From Agrobacterium tumefaciens (GTDB lineage Bacteria; Pseudomonadota; Alphaproteobacteria; Rhizobiales; Rhizobiaceae), in assembly GCA_025560025.1 (NCBI GenBank), contig CP048487.1, forward strand, positions 124,001-188,000: a DNA stretch of 64,000 bases. The letters are read 5' to 3'. A model generated the notes under the pieces. It saw only the letters and a list, made by a program, of their open reading frames with translations, had not been told where the DNA came from and made no database searches. The number at the start of each line of letters is the position of its first letter. Position 1 is the first letter of the stretch. The translations under genes were made by a program, and so were the position numbers. Below, piece by piece: positions 16,976 to 25,122 of this stretch.

Positions 16976-18241
16976 ATGTTTACGCGGCGTCTTTTTTTGA
17001 AGACGGCTACGCTCGGAAGCGCTGCCGTTGCCACCGGTCAGTTTGCGTTACCGGCCTATGCGCAGAACCGGACGATCAAGATCGGTTTCGTCTCGCCACA
17101 GACCGGCCCGCTTGCGATTTTTGCCGAGCCCGACCGCTTCGTGCTCGAACAGTTCAAGAAGACCATCGGCTCTGGCATATCCATCAACGGCGCTGTTCAT
17201 CCCGTCGAATTTGTCCTGAAGGACAGTCAGTCGAGTTCCAACCGCGCCTCGACCGTGGCGCAGGAACTGATCCTGAATGACGAAGTGGACATCATTCTCG
17301 CCTCGTCAACTCCCGACACCACCAACCCCGTGGCCGACCAGGCAGAGATCAACGGTGTTCCATGCGCCACGAACGATACGCCTTGGCAGCCGCACTTCTT
17401 CGGCCGCAAGGGTGATCCGGCGACAGGCTTTCAATATACATATCACTTTTTCTGGGGCCTAGAAGACATCATCGACGTTTTCATGTCGCAATGGGATGTC
17501 ATTGCCAAGGGCAAAACTGTCGGAGCTATGTGGCCGAACGACCCGGACGGCAATGGCTGGGGCGACCAGAAGCTTGGCTTCCCACCCGTCATGGAAAAGG
17601 CTGGCTACAAGCTGGTCGACCCTGGCCGCTACCAGAACATGAGCGATGACTTCTCGGCACAGATTTCCGCCTTCAAACAGGCAGGTGTCGAAATCGTCTC
17701 AGGCGTGATGATCCCGCCGGATTTCACAACCTTCTGGACGCAGGCGGCTCAGCAGGGTTTCAAACCGAAGGTCGTGAACGTCGCCAAGGCCTCGGAATTC
17801 CCCCAGATGATGGCCGTTCTCGGCGAGGGGGCTCGTAACCTCTCCGTCGAGGTGTGGTGGCACCGAAAGTTCCCCTTCGCGTCAAGCTTCACCGGCCAGA
17901 GTTGCGAAGACCTCGCCGCCGATTACGAAAGGGCAACCAGCAAGCCTTCTACGATGCCGCTCGGCGCAAAGCACTCGCTCTTCGAAGTGGCACTGGACGC
18001 GCTGAAGCGCTCCGAAAACATCGACGATCCAGATTCGATCGCCGCTGCCATCAAGTCGACAAAGCTCGACACAGTGTTCGGTCGCATCGACTTCTCCGCA
18101 GGGCCGGTTCCGAACGTTTCGAAAACGCCTCTTGCCGGCGGCCAATGGCAATTCAAGGACGACAAGCCATCGCTCGAGATCGTCACTAATTCGCATTCGC
18201 CGATCATTCCCCTCACAGCTGAAATGCAACCCATCGGCTGA
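16976..18241 (+). CDS. ABC transporter substrate-binding protein, LivJ/UrtA-type
   Basis: The 421-residue protein begins with a twin-arginine-like signal (TRRLFLKTA, hydrophobic core, cleavage near AYAQN) and continues with IKIGFVSPQTGPLA, the usual opening of type-I branched-chain-amino-acid or urea binding proteins. The start ATG at 16976 follows TTGGAGGGG; an in-frame upstream ATG at 16922 lacks support and would bury the signal. It is the first gene of an importer operon with two ATPases and two permeases. Given the linked hydratase and aldolase and the shared IclR boxes, the ligand may be an aromatic acid or its breakdown product rather than an amino acid; this is inference. Confidence 0.92.
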   Translation: MFTRRLFLKTATLGSAAVATGQFALPAYAQNRTIKIGFVSPQTGPLAIFAEPDRFVLEQFKKTIGSGISINGAVHPVEFVLKDSQSSSNRASTVAQELILNDEVDIILASSTPDTTNPVADQAEINGVPCATNDTPWQPHFFGRKGDPATGFQYTYHFFWGLEDIIDVFMSQWDVIAKGKTVGAMWPNDPDGNGWGDQKLGFPPVMEKAGYKLVDPGRYQNMSDDFSAQISAFKQAGVEIVSGVMIPPDFTTFWTQAAQQGFKPKVVNVAKASEFPQMMAVLGEGARNLSVEVWWHRKFPFASSFTGQSCEDLAADYERATSKPSTMPLGAKHSLFEVALDALKRSENIDDPDSIAAAIKSTKLDTVFGRIDFSAGPVPNVSKTPLAGGQWQFKDDKPSLEIVTNSHSPIIPLTAEMQPIG

Positions 18242-18292
18242 CATCGGCAGCGGAGCGCCACAGCGCTCCGCACTTTTAGTGGAGGGAATTCC

Positions 18293-19027
18293 ATGCAACC
18301 CCTGTTGCAACTGACAAATGTCAGCAAGTCATTTGGCGCGTTGAATGTAACCGACGACGTCACGCTGTCCCTCGCCCCCGGCGAGGCGCTGGGCATAATC
18401 GGGCCAAACGGTGCCGGCAAGAGCACACTATTCAACCTTATTGGCGGGACCCTGCCGGTCTCGTCCGGCTCCGTCTCGTTCGACGGCATGGATGTCACTC
18501 GGCTTTCGGCGGCGCAACGCTGCAGGCGCGGCATTGCTCGCTCTTTCCAGATCCCGCATCCATTTGTGGGGATGAGCGTTTACGAAAATCTCCTGGTGGC
18601 GTCGGCCTTCGGCAACTCAGGGCATCGCGACCCGAAGTCTTCCTGTCGCGAGATCCTCGAACGGACAGGATTGATTGCCAAGTCCAACAGACCGGCGGGC
18701 TCTCTCACGCTGCTCGAACGCAAACGGCTGGAATTATCCCGAGCGCTCGCAACCGGCCCGAAACTTCTGCTGCTCGACGAGATTGCGGGCGGCCTGACGG
18801 AGGGAGAATGCCACGAACTGGTGGAAACCATCCGTTCTATCTCCGCCGGCGGCGTTTCCATCATCTGGATCGAACATATCGTCCACGCACTGACGTCGGT
18901 CGTCTCTCGACTAGCGGTCATTGATTTCGGGCGTATCGTCGCCAACGACGAGCCGGAGCTCGTCATGGCCGATCCTGTTGTTCAACAGATTTATCTTGGG
19001 ATTTCCATCGATGACGCCGTTGCTTGA
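18293..19027 (+). CDS. ABC importer ATPase, LivG-like
   Basis: A 244-residue ATPase with Walker A GPNGAGKS at 37-44 and Walker B LLLLDEIAGG. The signature region is degenerate (LTLLERKRLELSRAL in place of LSGGQ), which is common in LivG-type subunits. A good ribosome site (GTGGAGGG) precedes the ATG at 18293. It overlaps the second ATPase gene by 17 bases. It works with LivF, LivH and LivM at the inner membrane. Confidence 0.92.
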   Translation: MQPLLQLTNVSKSFGALNVTDDVTLSLAPGEALGIIGPNGAGKSTLFNLIGGTLPVSSGSVSFDGMDVTRLSAAQRCRRGIARSFQIPHPFVGMSVYENLLVASAFGNSGHRDPKSSCREILERTGLIAKSNRPAGSLTLLERKRLELSRALATGPKLLLLDEIAGGLTEGECHELVETIRSISAGGVSIIWIEHIVHALTSVVSRLAVIDFGRIVANDEPELVMADPVVQQIYLGISIDDAVA

Positions 19028-19727
19028 AACGAGAAACCTCAAGGCCTTCTACGGCGACTTCCAGGCGCTGTTCGGCATCGACTTCGCCATGAGCGACAAT
19101 GAGACGATTGCAATCATCGGCGCCAATGGCTCGGGCAAGTCGACTTTCTTGCGAACCCTCGTCGGTCTTTGTTCTTCGAACGGACAATGCGTCGTTTTAG
19201 ATGGACAAGCCATCGCCGGTATGCCGGCGAACACGGTTCATAGGCTCGGTCTTGCGCTCGTGCCGGAAGGGCGGCGTCTGTTTGCTTCACTCTCGGTCGA
19301 AGAGAACCTGCTGATCGGCGCATCGGGCGGGCGCAAGGGATACTGGAACCTTAACCGGGTCTTCGAGCTGTTCCCAGATCTTCTCCCAAAACGGAAAAAT
19401 CCGGGAACAGCCCTCTCCGGCGGCCAGCAGCAGATGGTCGCAATCGGCCGTGCGCTCATGTCCAACCCCCGCCTGCTTCTCTGTGACGAGATCAGCCTTG
19501 GCCTTTCTCCAAAGGTGGTCAAGGACATCTACCGAGCGGTTCCGCTCATCCGCGAACAGGGTACCGCCATGATCGTCGTTGAGCAGGATATCAACCAAGC
19601 GCTTGCCTTTGCCGATCGCGTCTATTGCTTCATGGAAGGTCGGGTAACGCTGACCGGCCGGCCGGCAGAACTTTCAAGGACGCAGATCGCAAATGCCTAT
19701 TTCGGCGTAGAGAAGGAGGCCGTTTGA
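19011..19727 (+). CDS. ABC importer ATPase, LivF-like
   Basis: A 238-residue ATPase with Walker A GANGSGKS at 37-44, signature LSGGQQQM and Walker B LLLCDEISLG. The start at 19011 is chosen because it begins with the family-typical LLETRNLKAFYGD; the upstream extension in the same frame is only the shadow of the LivG tail. It overlaps livG by 17 bases and the permease start by one base, as expected for translational coupling. Confidence 0.92.
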   Translation: MTPLLETRNLKAFYGDFQALFGIDFAMSDNETIAIIGANGSGKSTFLRTLVGLCSSNGQCVVLDGQAIAGMPANTVHRLGLALVPEGRRLFASLSVEENLLIGASGGRKGYWNLNRVFELFPDLLPKRKNPGTALSGGQQQMVAIGRALMSNPRLLLCDEISLGLSPKVVKDIYRAVPLIREQGTAMIVVEQDINQALAFADRVYCFMEGRVTLTGRPAELSRTQIANAYFGVEKEAV

Positions 19728-20594
19728 TGGTCTGGATGAACGCACTGGTCCAGGGGTTGCTGCTCGGCGGTCTCTATGCGCTTTTTCGCTGCCGGTCTTT
19801 CGCTGATGTTTGGGGTCATGCGCTTCGTCAACATAGCACATGGTGACTTTATTGTATTGGGGGCCTACCTGCTTATGGCAACCACCGTTTCGCTCGGCCT
19901 CAACCCGATGGTTAGCGTCATAGCAATCGGTATACTGATGACGGTGGCCGGCTACGCAACCCAACGTTTCCTGCTCAACCGCGTTCTCGGCAAGGATATC
20001 CTACCGCCGATTCTGGTAACCTTCGCGTTATCGATCATACTACAGAACGCCCTGCTCGAAATCTTCTCCGCCGACAGCCAAAAGATTCAGACGGGTCGGT
20101 TCGAGACAGCGAGCATCAATATCGCGAGTGACTTCGCGATCGGCTTTCTTCCACTCGCGATGTTCCTGACCGCGATCGCCGTCATTGCGTTCCTTCAGTT
20201 CATCTTCTATCGCACCGGTCTCGGCAGGCTGCTGCGAGCCACGTCGGACGATGCTGAAATCGTGCCGCTGATGGGCGCAAACAACGCCCATATCTTCGGC
20301 CTCGCGACTGGACTGGCCTCACTCGTCGTGGCGGTTGCCGGGATGTGGATGGCGATGAAGACAAATTTCGACCCAACCGCCGGCTCAAGCCGCCTGCTGT
20401 TCGCCTTCGAAGCGGTTATCATCGGCGGTCTCGGCAATATCTGGGGAACCCTCGCTGGAGGAATGATCCTTGGTGTCGCCCAAACATTCGGGGCCCAGAT
20501 CGATGCCGGTTGGCAAATCCTCGCAGGTCACCTTGTGTTCCTGTTGATCCTCATCATCCGGCCGACCGGCCTCTTTCCCAAAATCAGCGGGTAA
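19727..20594 (+). pseudogene. LivH-like permease with a +1 frameshift
   Basis: Reading from the ATG at 19727 (after AAGGAGGCC) gives the expected LivH opening VQGLLLGGLYALF, but after about 20 codons the frame shifts: the rest of the protein (AAGLSLMFGVMRFVNIAHGD onward, to 20594) is in the next frame. One extra T in the run TTTTT at 19782-19786 explains it; without that base the region is 867 bases, a clean 288-residue protein. An internal ATG at 19776 gives 272 residues but loses the first membrane helix. It may be a sequencing error in a homopolymer or a recent inactivating mutation. Neighbours livF and livM are intact. Confidence 0.82.
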
Positions 20595-20598
20595 TCCG

Positions 20599-21603
20599 AT
20601 GTCCCATGCAATCAACGTGTCTCCCTCTGTCGCCGGACCGTCACGTCTGACCGGCCCAGCGCTGCTCGCCCTCGTCGTCGCCGTCCTGATCTCAGCGCCA
20701 TGGTTCCTCGGTCGCGCTGAACTCAGGAGCATGATGGAAGTGCTCAGCTATCTGGCGCTTGCGCAGACCTGGAACCTTCTTGCTGGATATACCGGTCTCA
20801 TATCCGTTGGCCAGCAGGCCTATGTCGGTCTCGGCGGGTATCTGTTCTTCGCTCTCGCTATGTTCACCGGCGTACCGGTGCTTGCTGCACTGCCGATCGC
20901 TGGCCTGATGGTCGGTCTTCTCTCTATCCCGACGGGGTGGGTCGCTTTCCGGCTCAAGGGCGCCTATTTCGCGGTTGGCACCTGGGTCATCGCGGAGGTC
21001 TTCCGGCTTTTGGCCGCTCAGGTCACCTCGCTTGGCGGCGGCTCCGGTATTTCCCTGCCAGTCAAGATTGCCGCATCAATCGCCGCCAGCCGTGAAGGTC
21101 GCGATCTCTGGATGTATTTTCTCGCCTTAGGCCTTGCAGCGGTCTCGGTGCTTGGAGTGTGGGCCCTCCTCCGGTCGCGTTGGGGAATGGCACTGACCGC
21201 CATTCGTGATAATGAGGCAGCAGCTCAGTCGGTGGGCATCGACACAAGAGGGGCGAAATACTTTATCTATGTCCTCGCAGCAGTGATGACCGGGATCACT
21301 GGAGCCTTCCTATCTTTCCAGCGCCTGCGCATTACCCCGGATTCTGCCTTCTCGGTAACCGATTGGACCGCCTTCGTCATCTTCATTGTGGTAATCGGCG
21401 GCATAGGGACGCTGGAAGGCCCGATCATCGGCGTCATCATCTTCTTCGCACTGCGCTCGATCGCAGCGGATTGGGGGTCGTGGTACCTGATCCTTATGGG
21501 CGCAACGGCCATCGCTGTCATGTTGATAGACAAGCGCGGCGTTTGGGGAGCACTACACGCCCATTTTGGATGGGAACTCCTGCCGACCTCGCGGCGATTG
21601 TGA
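20599..21603 (+). CDS. ABC importer permease, LivM-like
   Basis: A 334-residue integral membrane protein with the LivM-typical YTGLISVGQQAYVGLGGY near the N-terminus, RSRWGMALTAIRDNE in the middle and about eight to ten hydrophobic segments. It starts four bases after the LivH frame ends. It is the second permease of the LivGFHM-type importer and the last gene of the operon before the IS110 insertion region. Confidence 0.92.
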   Translation: MSHAINVSPSVAGPSRLTGPALLALVVAVLISAPWFLGRAELRSMMEVLSYLALAQTWNLLAGYTGLISVGQQAYVGLGGYLFFALAMFTGVPVLAALPIAGLMVGLLSIPTGWVAFRLKGAYFAVGTWVIAEVFRLLAAQVTSLGGGSGISLPVKIAASIAASREGRDLWMYFLALGLAAVSVLGVWALLRSRWGMALTAIRDNEAAAQSVGIDTRGAKYFIYVLAAVMTGITGAFLSFQRLRITPDSAFSVTDWTAFVIFIVVIGGIGTLEGPIIGVIIFFALRSIAADWGSWYLILMGATAIAVMLIDKRGVWGALHAHFGWELLPTSRRL

Positions 21604-21806
21604 TCCGCCAGACGAACCGCCGCGGAAAGCTGGCAATTGCTTTCTTTTGAAAAACTTTGGGGGCGCCTGTTCAAACAAGGATCGGACCGTCCGCCGATCT
21701 GAAGCATCTTGCGCATCTTATCAATGCAGGCACATCCTGGGCAGTTGTTATTTTCCGCAGGCTGGATCTACTGCGATGCTTTGCTATCCTTCCCAATGCG
21801 TCTAGG
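21604..21806. other. spacer between livM and the IS110 element
   Basis: About 200 bases with no convincing gene. Short open frames exist but none has a start with a ribosome site or a recognisable product. No strong hairpin with a T tract was found, so the end of the importer transcript is not located. Confidence 0.3.
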
Positions 21807-23031
21807 GTCAGGACCCATTGATTTGAATTGACGGCTATGATTCAGACGGGCGTATACTTGCCCGCGTCAATCATGTAGCTCTCTTCATGCCGCCATAGGG
21901 TTTGCGCTCCAGCGAAAGTCCGTCGCATCCATCCACATGCGGTGAAGAACGACACCCAGTTTGCGTGCAAGGGCAACCTTCGCGCGCTTCATCCCGCGAC
22001 GCCTAGCCACATCGAGCGCCCAGCGCTTTAGACTGGAAAAGCGCGTTGCCCGCGTCAGCATGATGTGCGCGGACTCGAACAATGCGGTTCGCACCATCGC
22101 GTCGCCGACCTTGCTGACGCCGCCATCGCGATCGGTTTCGCCGGATTGATATTTCTTCGGCGTGAGCCCGAAGTAGGCACCGACTGTGCTGGACTTTTCG
22201 AACCGGGCTGGATCATCGACCGCGGAGCGGTAGGTCAGCGCAACCAAGGCACCGACACCCGGCGCACTCATCAGCCTTTGGCAAACTCTGTCGGCGCGGG
22301 CGATCCTGAGCATCTCGCGGTGCAGCTTCGTAAATTCGCTCCACAGCGCCGCTCGCGCCGTCAGCATCGCGTCAATCACCATCGACAATATCGCATGCCC
22401 TGCAATCAGTTCGCGGATGCGCGCCTCGAAACGCCCTCGGCTGACTTCGCCGACCTTTAATCCATAGCCGCGCAGGATACCCCGGATACTGAGCTCGACG
22501 TCGAGCAGCTTGGATTGCAGAAGCTTGCGGCCAACCAGGAGAGCCCGAGTGTCCTGGGCCGGCGACGATTTGGCGTGGACCGGACGATACCACCCCATGC
22601 GGAGCAGTTGCGCGATCCCCCGTGCATCCTTGCGGTCGGTCTTCACCGTCATCGCCGAAAGCGCCGCCTTCACATGCCGCGTTTCCAGCAAAACCACCTC
22701 ATGACCTGCAGCAACGAGAGCCGCGTGTAGCCATTGGGACAACGGCCCGGCTTCAAGGCCGATGCGCTCTACCGGAAAGTCCAGTTGATCAAAATACCCG
22801 ACCAGGCATTCAGGCTCGCTGCCTACCTTGACCTCGCGAACCAACTTGCCCGTCGCGTCGACCACGCACACGCTGCTCTCTTTCAGCGAGACGTCGATTC
22901 CTGCATAATACTCCACGGCTGTTCCTCTCATGATGCTTGAGGCCGAACGCTCGGACCTCGTTTCCAAACATCATCATTCTGAGGGACAGCCACCCAACTG
23001 ACTACTCATGAGACGCCGGCCCATTACGGCA
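21807..23031 (-). mobile_element. IS110-family insertion sequence (approximate limits)
   Basis: The element is recognised from its transposase. Limits are estimates: the same hexamer TCTAGG occurs at 21801-21806 and at 23032-23037, flanking the transposase plus about 80 bases on one side and 100 on the other, and IS110 elements lack the long terminal inverted repeats that would fix the ends. It sits between the livM operon and the ridA gene, whose stop codon lies within the right-hand TCTAGG. Confidence 0.6.
21885..22931 (-). CDS. IS110-family transposase
   Basis: A 348-residue transposase with the DEDD-type catalytic N-terminus (YAGIDVSLK, GLEAGPLS and VKTDRKDARG) and a C-terminal transposase-20-type domain (SAPGVGALVALTYRS, GAYFGLTPKKYQSG) with the serine used in recombination. 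IS110 enzymes act with a structured bridge RNA from the element's non-coding end. The start at 22931 is chosen; an earlier ATG at 22967 is in frame. The gene appears intact. Confidence 0.93.
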   Translation of the reverse strand: MRGTAVEYYAGIDVSLKESSVCVVDATGKLVREVKVGSEPECLVGYFDQLDFPVERIGLEAGPLSQWLHAALVAAGHEVVLLETRHVKAALSAMTVKTDRKDARGIAQLLRMGWYRPVHAKSSPAQDTRALLVGRKLLQSKLLDVELSIRGILRGYGLKVGEVSRGRFEARIRELIAGHAILSMVIDAMLTARAALWSEFTKLHREMLRIARADRVCQRLMSAPGVGALVALTYRSAVDDPARFEKSSTVGAYFGLTPKKYQSGETDRDGGVSKVGDAMVRTALFESAHIMLTRATRFSSLKRWALDVARRRGMKRAKVALARKLGVVLHRMWMDATDFRWSANPMAA

Positions 23032-23032
23032 T

Positions 23033-23434
23033 CTAGGTTTGCAAGCCTAACGTCGCAATACACTCGATTTCGACGTCGAACAATGGCCAAGGCTTGATCG
23101 CCACGCAGGTGCGGGCGGGAAAACCGCCCGTGAAATATTCGCGGTATATTTCGTTCAGCCCACCCATCATGTCCGTATCTGCAACGAAAGCGAGTGTCTT
23201 GACCGCCCTGTCCAGGGAGGACCCTGCGTAGCGCAGCGTGAAGGCGAGTGCATCCATGGAGGCACGGGTCTGCGTCCTAATGTCTCCCTTCACAATTTCT
23301 CCCGTCTTGCAGTCGATCGGCGGCATGCCGCAGGTGTAAAGGAGATCTCCAACCTGCACGAGCGCGGATGTCGGGGCACCCAGCTTCCGGATCGTTTCGG
23401 AAATCACAGGCACTTCAATGATGGTTCTTTTCAT
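23033..23434 (-). CDS. RidA family protein (copy 1)
   Basis: The 133-residue protein belongs to the RidA/YjgF family of imine/enamine deaminases. The key arginine is at 108 (PARTCVAI) with a glutamate at 122. The start at 23434 follows GGAGATGAG. It lies 84 bases after the sugar-type binding-protein gene on the same strand and probably shares its transcript. A close paralogue lies at 45484-45876 (both contain YTCGMPPID and FPARTCVAI). The last residues (LGLQT) differ from the paralogue, and the stop codon coincides with the IS110 border, so the C-terminus may have been altered by the insertion. Confidence 0.9.
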   Translation of the reverse strand: MKRTIIEVPVISETIRKLGAPTSALVQVGDLLYTCGMPPIDCKTGEIVKGDIRTQTRASMDALAFTLRYAGSSLDRAVKTLAFVADTDMMGGLNEIYREYFTGGFPARTCVAIKPWPLFDVEIECIATLGLQT

Positions 23435-23518
23435 TTCTCATCTCCGATGACCGTGTGCATCCGACGCGCCTGACGCCGGATACACACGTATCGTTCCACT
23501 ATGGTTGCGACGCCTGCC

Positions 23519-24805
23519 TTACCAGGCCACGAACTTGCCTGCCTGCTTGAGCGCCTGACGCTTCTCCTCAAGAGCATCGAGCCCCTTCAGAAAAGTGGCC
23601 GTATCGCGGGTCGAGGCATAGCGCTCCAGTTCGGTTCCGAACGGAATAACGAAGTCGAGCGGCAACAGACCGTAGGGATTGGGCAGAGAGACGAACTCGC
23701 CACCGGCAGTGAACTTTTCGAACTCTCGCTTGCCGACAACGCTGTAGAAATCGGTCGGCGCCTTGTTGCTCGCGGCCAGCGTTCCCTTGACCCTGTTGAA
23801 AGCGGCCTGCCCTTCCGGGCTCGCCACCGCGCGAAGAAAGTTTTTCGTCGCCTTCTCCTTGTCGCCCTTGAGAGCCATGGCAACATCGGTCTGGAACAAT
23901 GTGATCTTCTCGAGCCCCGGCCCGAAGAAGAAATCAAAATCGGCGCCGGGCTTCCAGCCGCGCTGCTGCATGTAACCGGCAGCCCAGTCGCCGACCACGA
24001 ACATGGCAACCTCGCCACGCATCATCCGGTCGACAACCTCCGTCCACTTTGCACCTGGCCAGTTCGGATCGAAGTTCGCGGCGACATGCGTGTTGAAGAG
24101 TTCGAACGACTCTTTGAGTTCGGGACCGTTGATCGCGACTTCGCCTCTTGCGAACGGCCAGAATCCGTCGGTACCCAGAACCGAAAGCATCGATCCGTAC
24201 CACTGTTGAAGAATGTATCCGTGCGGCGAGGCAGCGCCCAGCGGGATGATGCCGGCAGCCTTGATCTTGTCGCACACCGCCTGGAACTCCTTCCATCCGG
24301 TTGGGACGGACAGGCCGAGCTTGTCGAAAACCGCCTTGTTGTAGAAGCAGTTACCAATAACGCTCAGGCATATGGGCAGGGCGAAATGATCGTCGCCCAG
24401 CGACACGATTCTGCGCAATGCTTCCGGATAGATGTTGTCGCCATCAATCTCGGCCCAGACATCGTTGATGTTGAGCAATGTGCCGCTGGCGCTGGCATCA
24501 CGCAATTCGGCGCCCGGATTCGATTGCGCCGCGACCGGCGGAATACCGCCCAGTTTTGCGGTCTGGAGTTGCTGTCGCAGACCGGCGGCTGAACCAGGGA
24601 TAACCCGTTCGGTAATGGGCGTCTCGGGATGGCGCGCATTGGCAACAGCCATCAGTGCCTTGACGGCATCGAGTTCGCCGCCGGCACCCCAGTAGTGCCA
24701 GAACTCAGGCACCTGATCGGCGAAGGCACCCGACGGTATGGCTGTGGAGGCAAGGGCGCCCGCAGCCATCAGATTGAATGCGCGCCTGCTCATTTCAGTT
24801 TTCAC
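23519..24805 (-). CDS. sugar-type ABC binding protein, module A
   Basis: A 428-residue family-1 solute-binding protein with a signal peptide carrying SRRAFNLMAAGALAS (twin-arginine-like) and mature start near DQVPEFWHYWGAGGE. It is a clear paralogue of the module B binding protein at 38357-39640: both share PEFWHY, TERxVPG and RGWKPGxDFDFF at matching positions and have nearly equal length. It is transcribed away from the module A permeases, from the AT-rich region 24806-25122. The ligand is likely a sugar or glycoside. Confidence 0.93.
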   Translation of the reverse strand: MKTEMSRRAFNLMAAGALASTAIPSGAFADQVPEFWHYWGAGGELDAVKALMAVANARHPETPITERVIPGSAAGLRQQLQTAKLGGIPPVAAQSNPGAELRDASASGTLLNINDVWAEIDGDNIYPEALRRIVSLGDDHFALPICLSVIGNCFYNKAVFDKLGLSVPTGWKEFQAVCDKIKAAGIIPLGAASPHGYILQQWYGSMLSVLGTDGFWPFARGEVAINGPELKESFELFNTHVAANFDPNWPGAKWTEVVDRMMRGEVAMFVVGDWAAGYMQQRGWKPGADFDFFFGPGLEKITLFQTDVAMALKGDKEKATKNFLRAVASPEGQAAFNRVKGTLAASNKAPTDFYSVVGKREFEKFTAGGEFVSLPNPYGLLPLDFVIPFGTELERYASTRDTATFLKGLDALEEKRQALKQAGKFVAW

Positions 24806-24864
24806 GATTAGTTCCCCTTATGTGGCGGTTGACTGCTCATATGACGGAAATGACGAATTATTTT

Positions 24865-24877
24865 TCCGTATATAAGA
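24865..24877. promoter_or_regulatory. candidate ROK operator, binding-protein side
   Basis: TCCGTATATAAGA on the plus strand; on the minus strand it reads TCTTATATACGGA followed by AAAATAATTC. The ATATACGGA half and the A/T-rich flank match the site at 39789-39801. It is 60 bases upstream of the module A binding-protein start. Confidence 0.55.
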
Positions 24878-25065
24878 TTAATAATAAGACGCCCAAAAAA
24901 TGAGTCAATATGCGTCTTTTCTTTAGAAAAATGGCCATTTTTCCGCAAATGTCTCTGACAAGGCACATCGTTAGCCTATAAATGTCGCATAAATTTCAAT
25001 TATTGTCGCAAATGAATATCAGCAATTTTCTTTTTTATAATTGATTTTAATGGACAAAATTTTTA

Positions 25066-25078
25066 TCCGATATACAGA
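25066..25078. promoter_or_regulatory. candidate ROK operator, LeuA-like side
   Basis: TCCGATATACAGA, one base different from the site at 39789-39801, with similar flanks (TTTTTA before, ATAAAAATC after). It is 45 bases upstream of the LeuA-like start. The A/T-rich outer and CG-containing inner pattern resembles known NagC/Mlc boxes. Confidence 0.6.
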
Positions 25079-25122
25079 ATAAAAATCAATCACCCGACCG
25101 CGACAGCACAGGAACGCCTAAA

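Larger units (their letters stand above)
24806..25122. promoter_or_regulatory. AT-rich divergent promoter region of module A
   Basis: This 317-base gap drives the binding protein/ridA on the minus strand and the LeuA-like enzyme, permeases and ROK regulator on the plus strand. It is much richer in A and T than its flanks and holds two copies of a TCCGATATACGGA-like motif, one near each gene start. No coding potential was seen. Confidence 0.7.

Noticed and set aside
21604..21850. possible short gene between livM and the IS110 element
   Set aside because: Frames of about 40-50 codons exist but lack a ribosome site and any family likeness.
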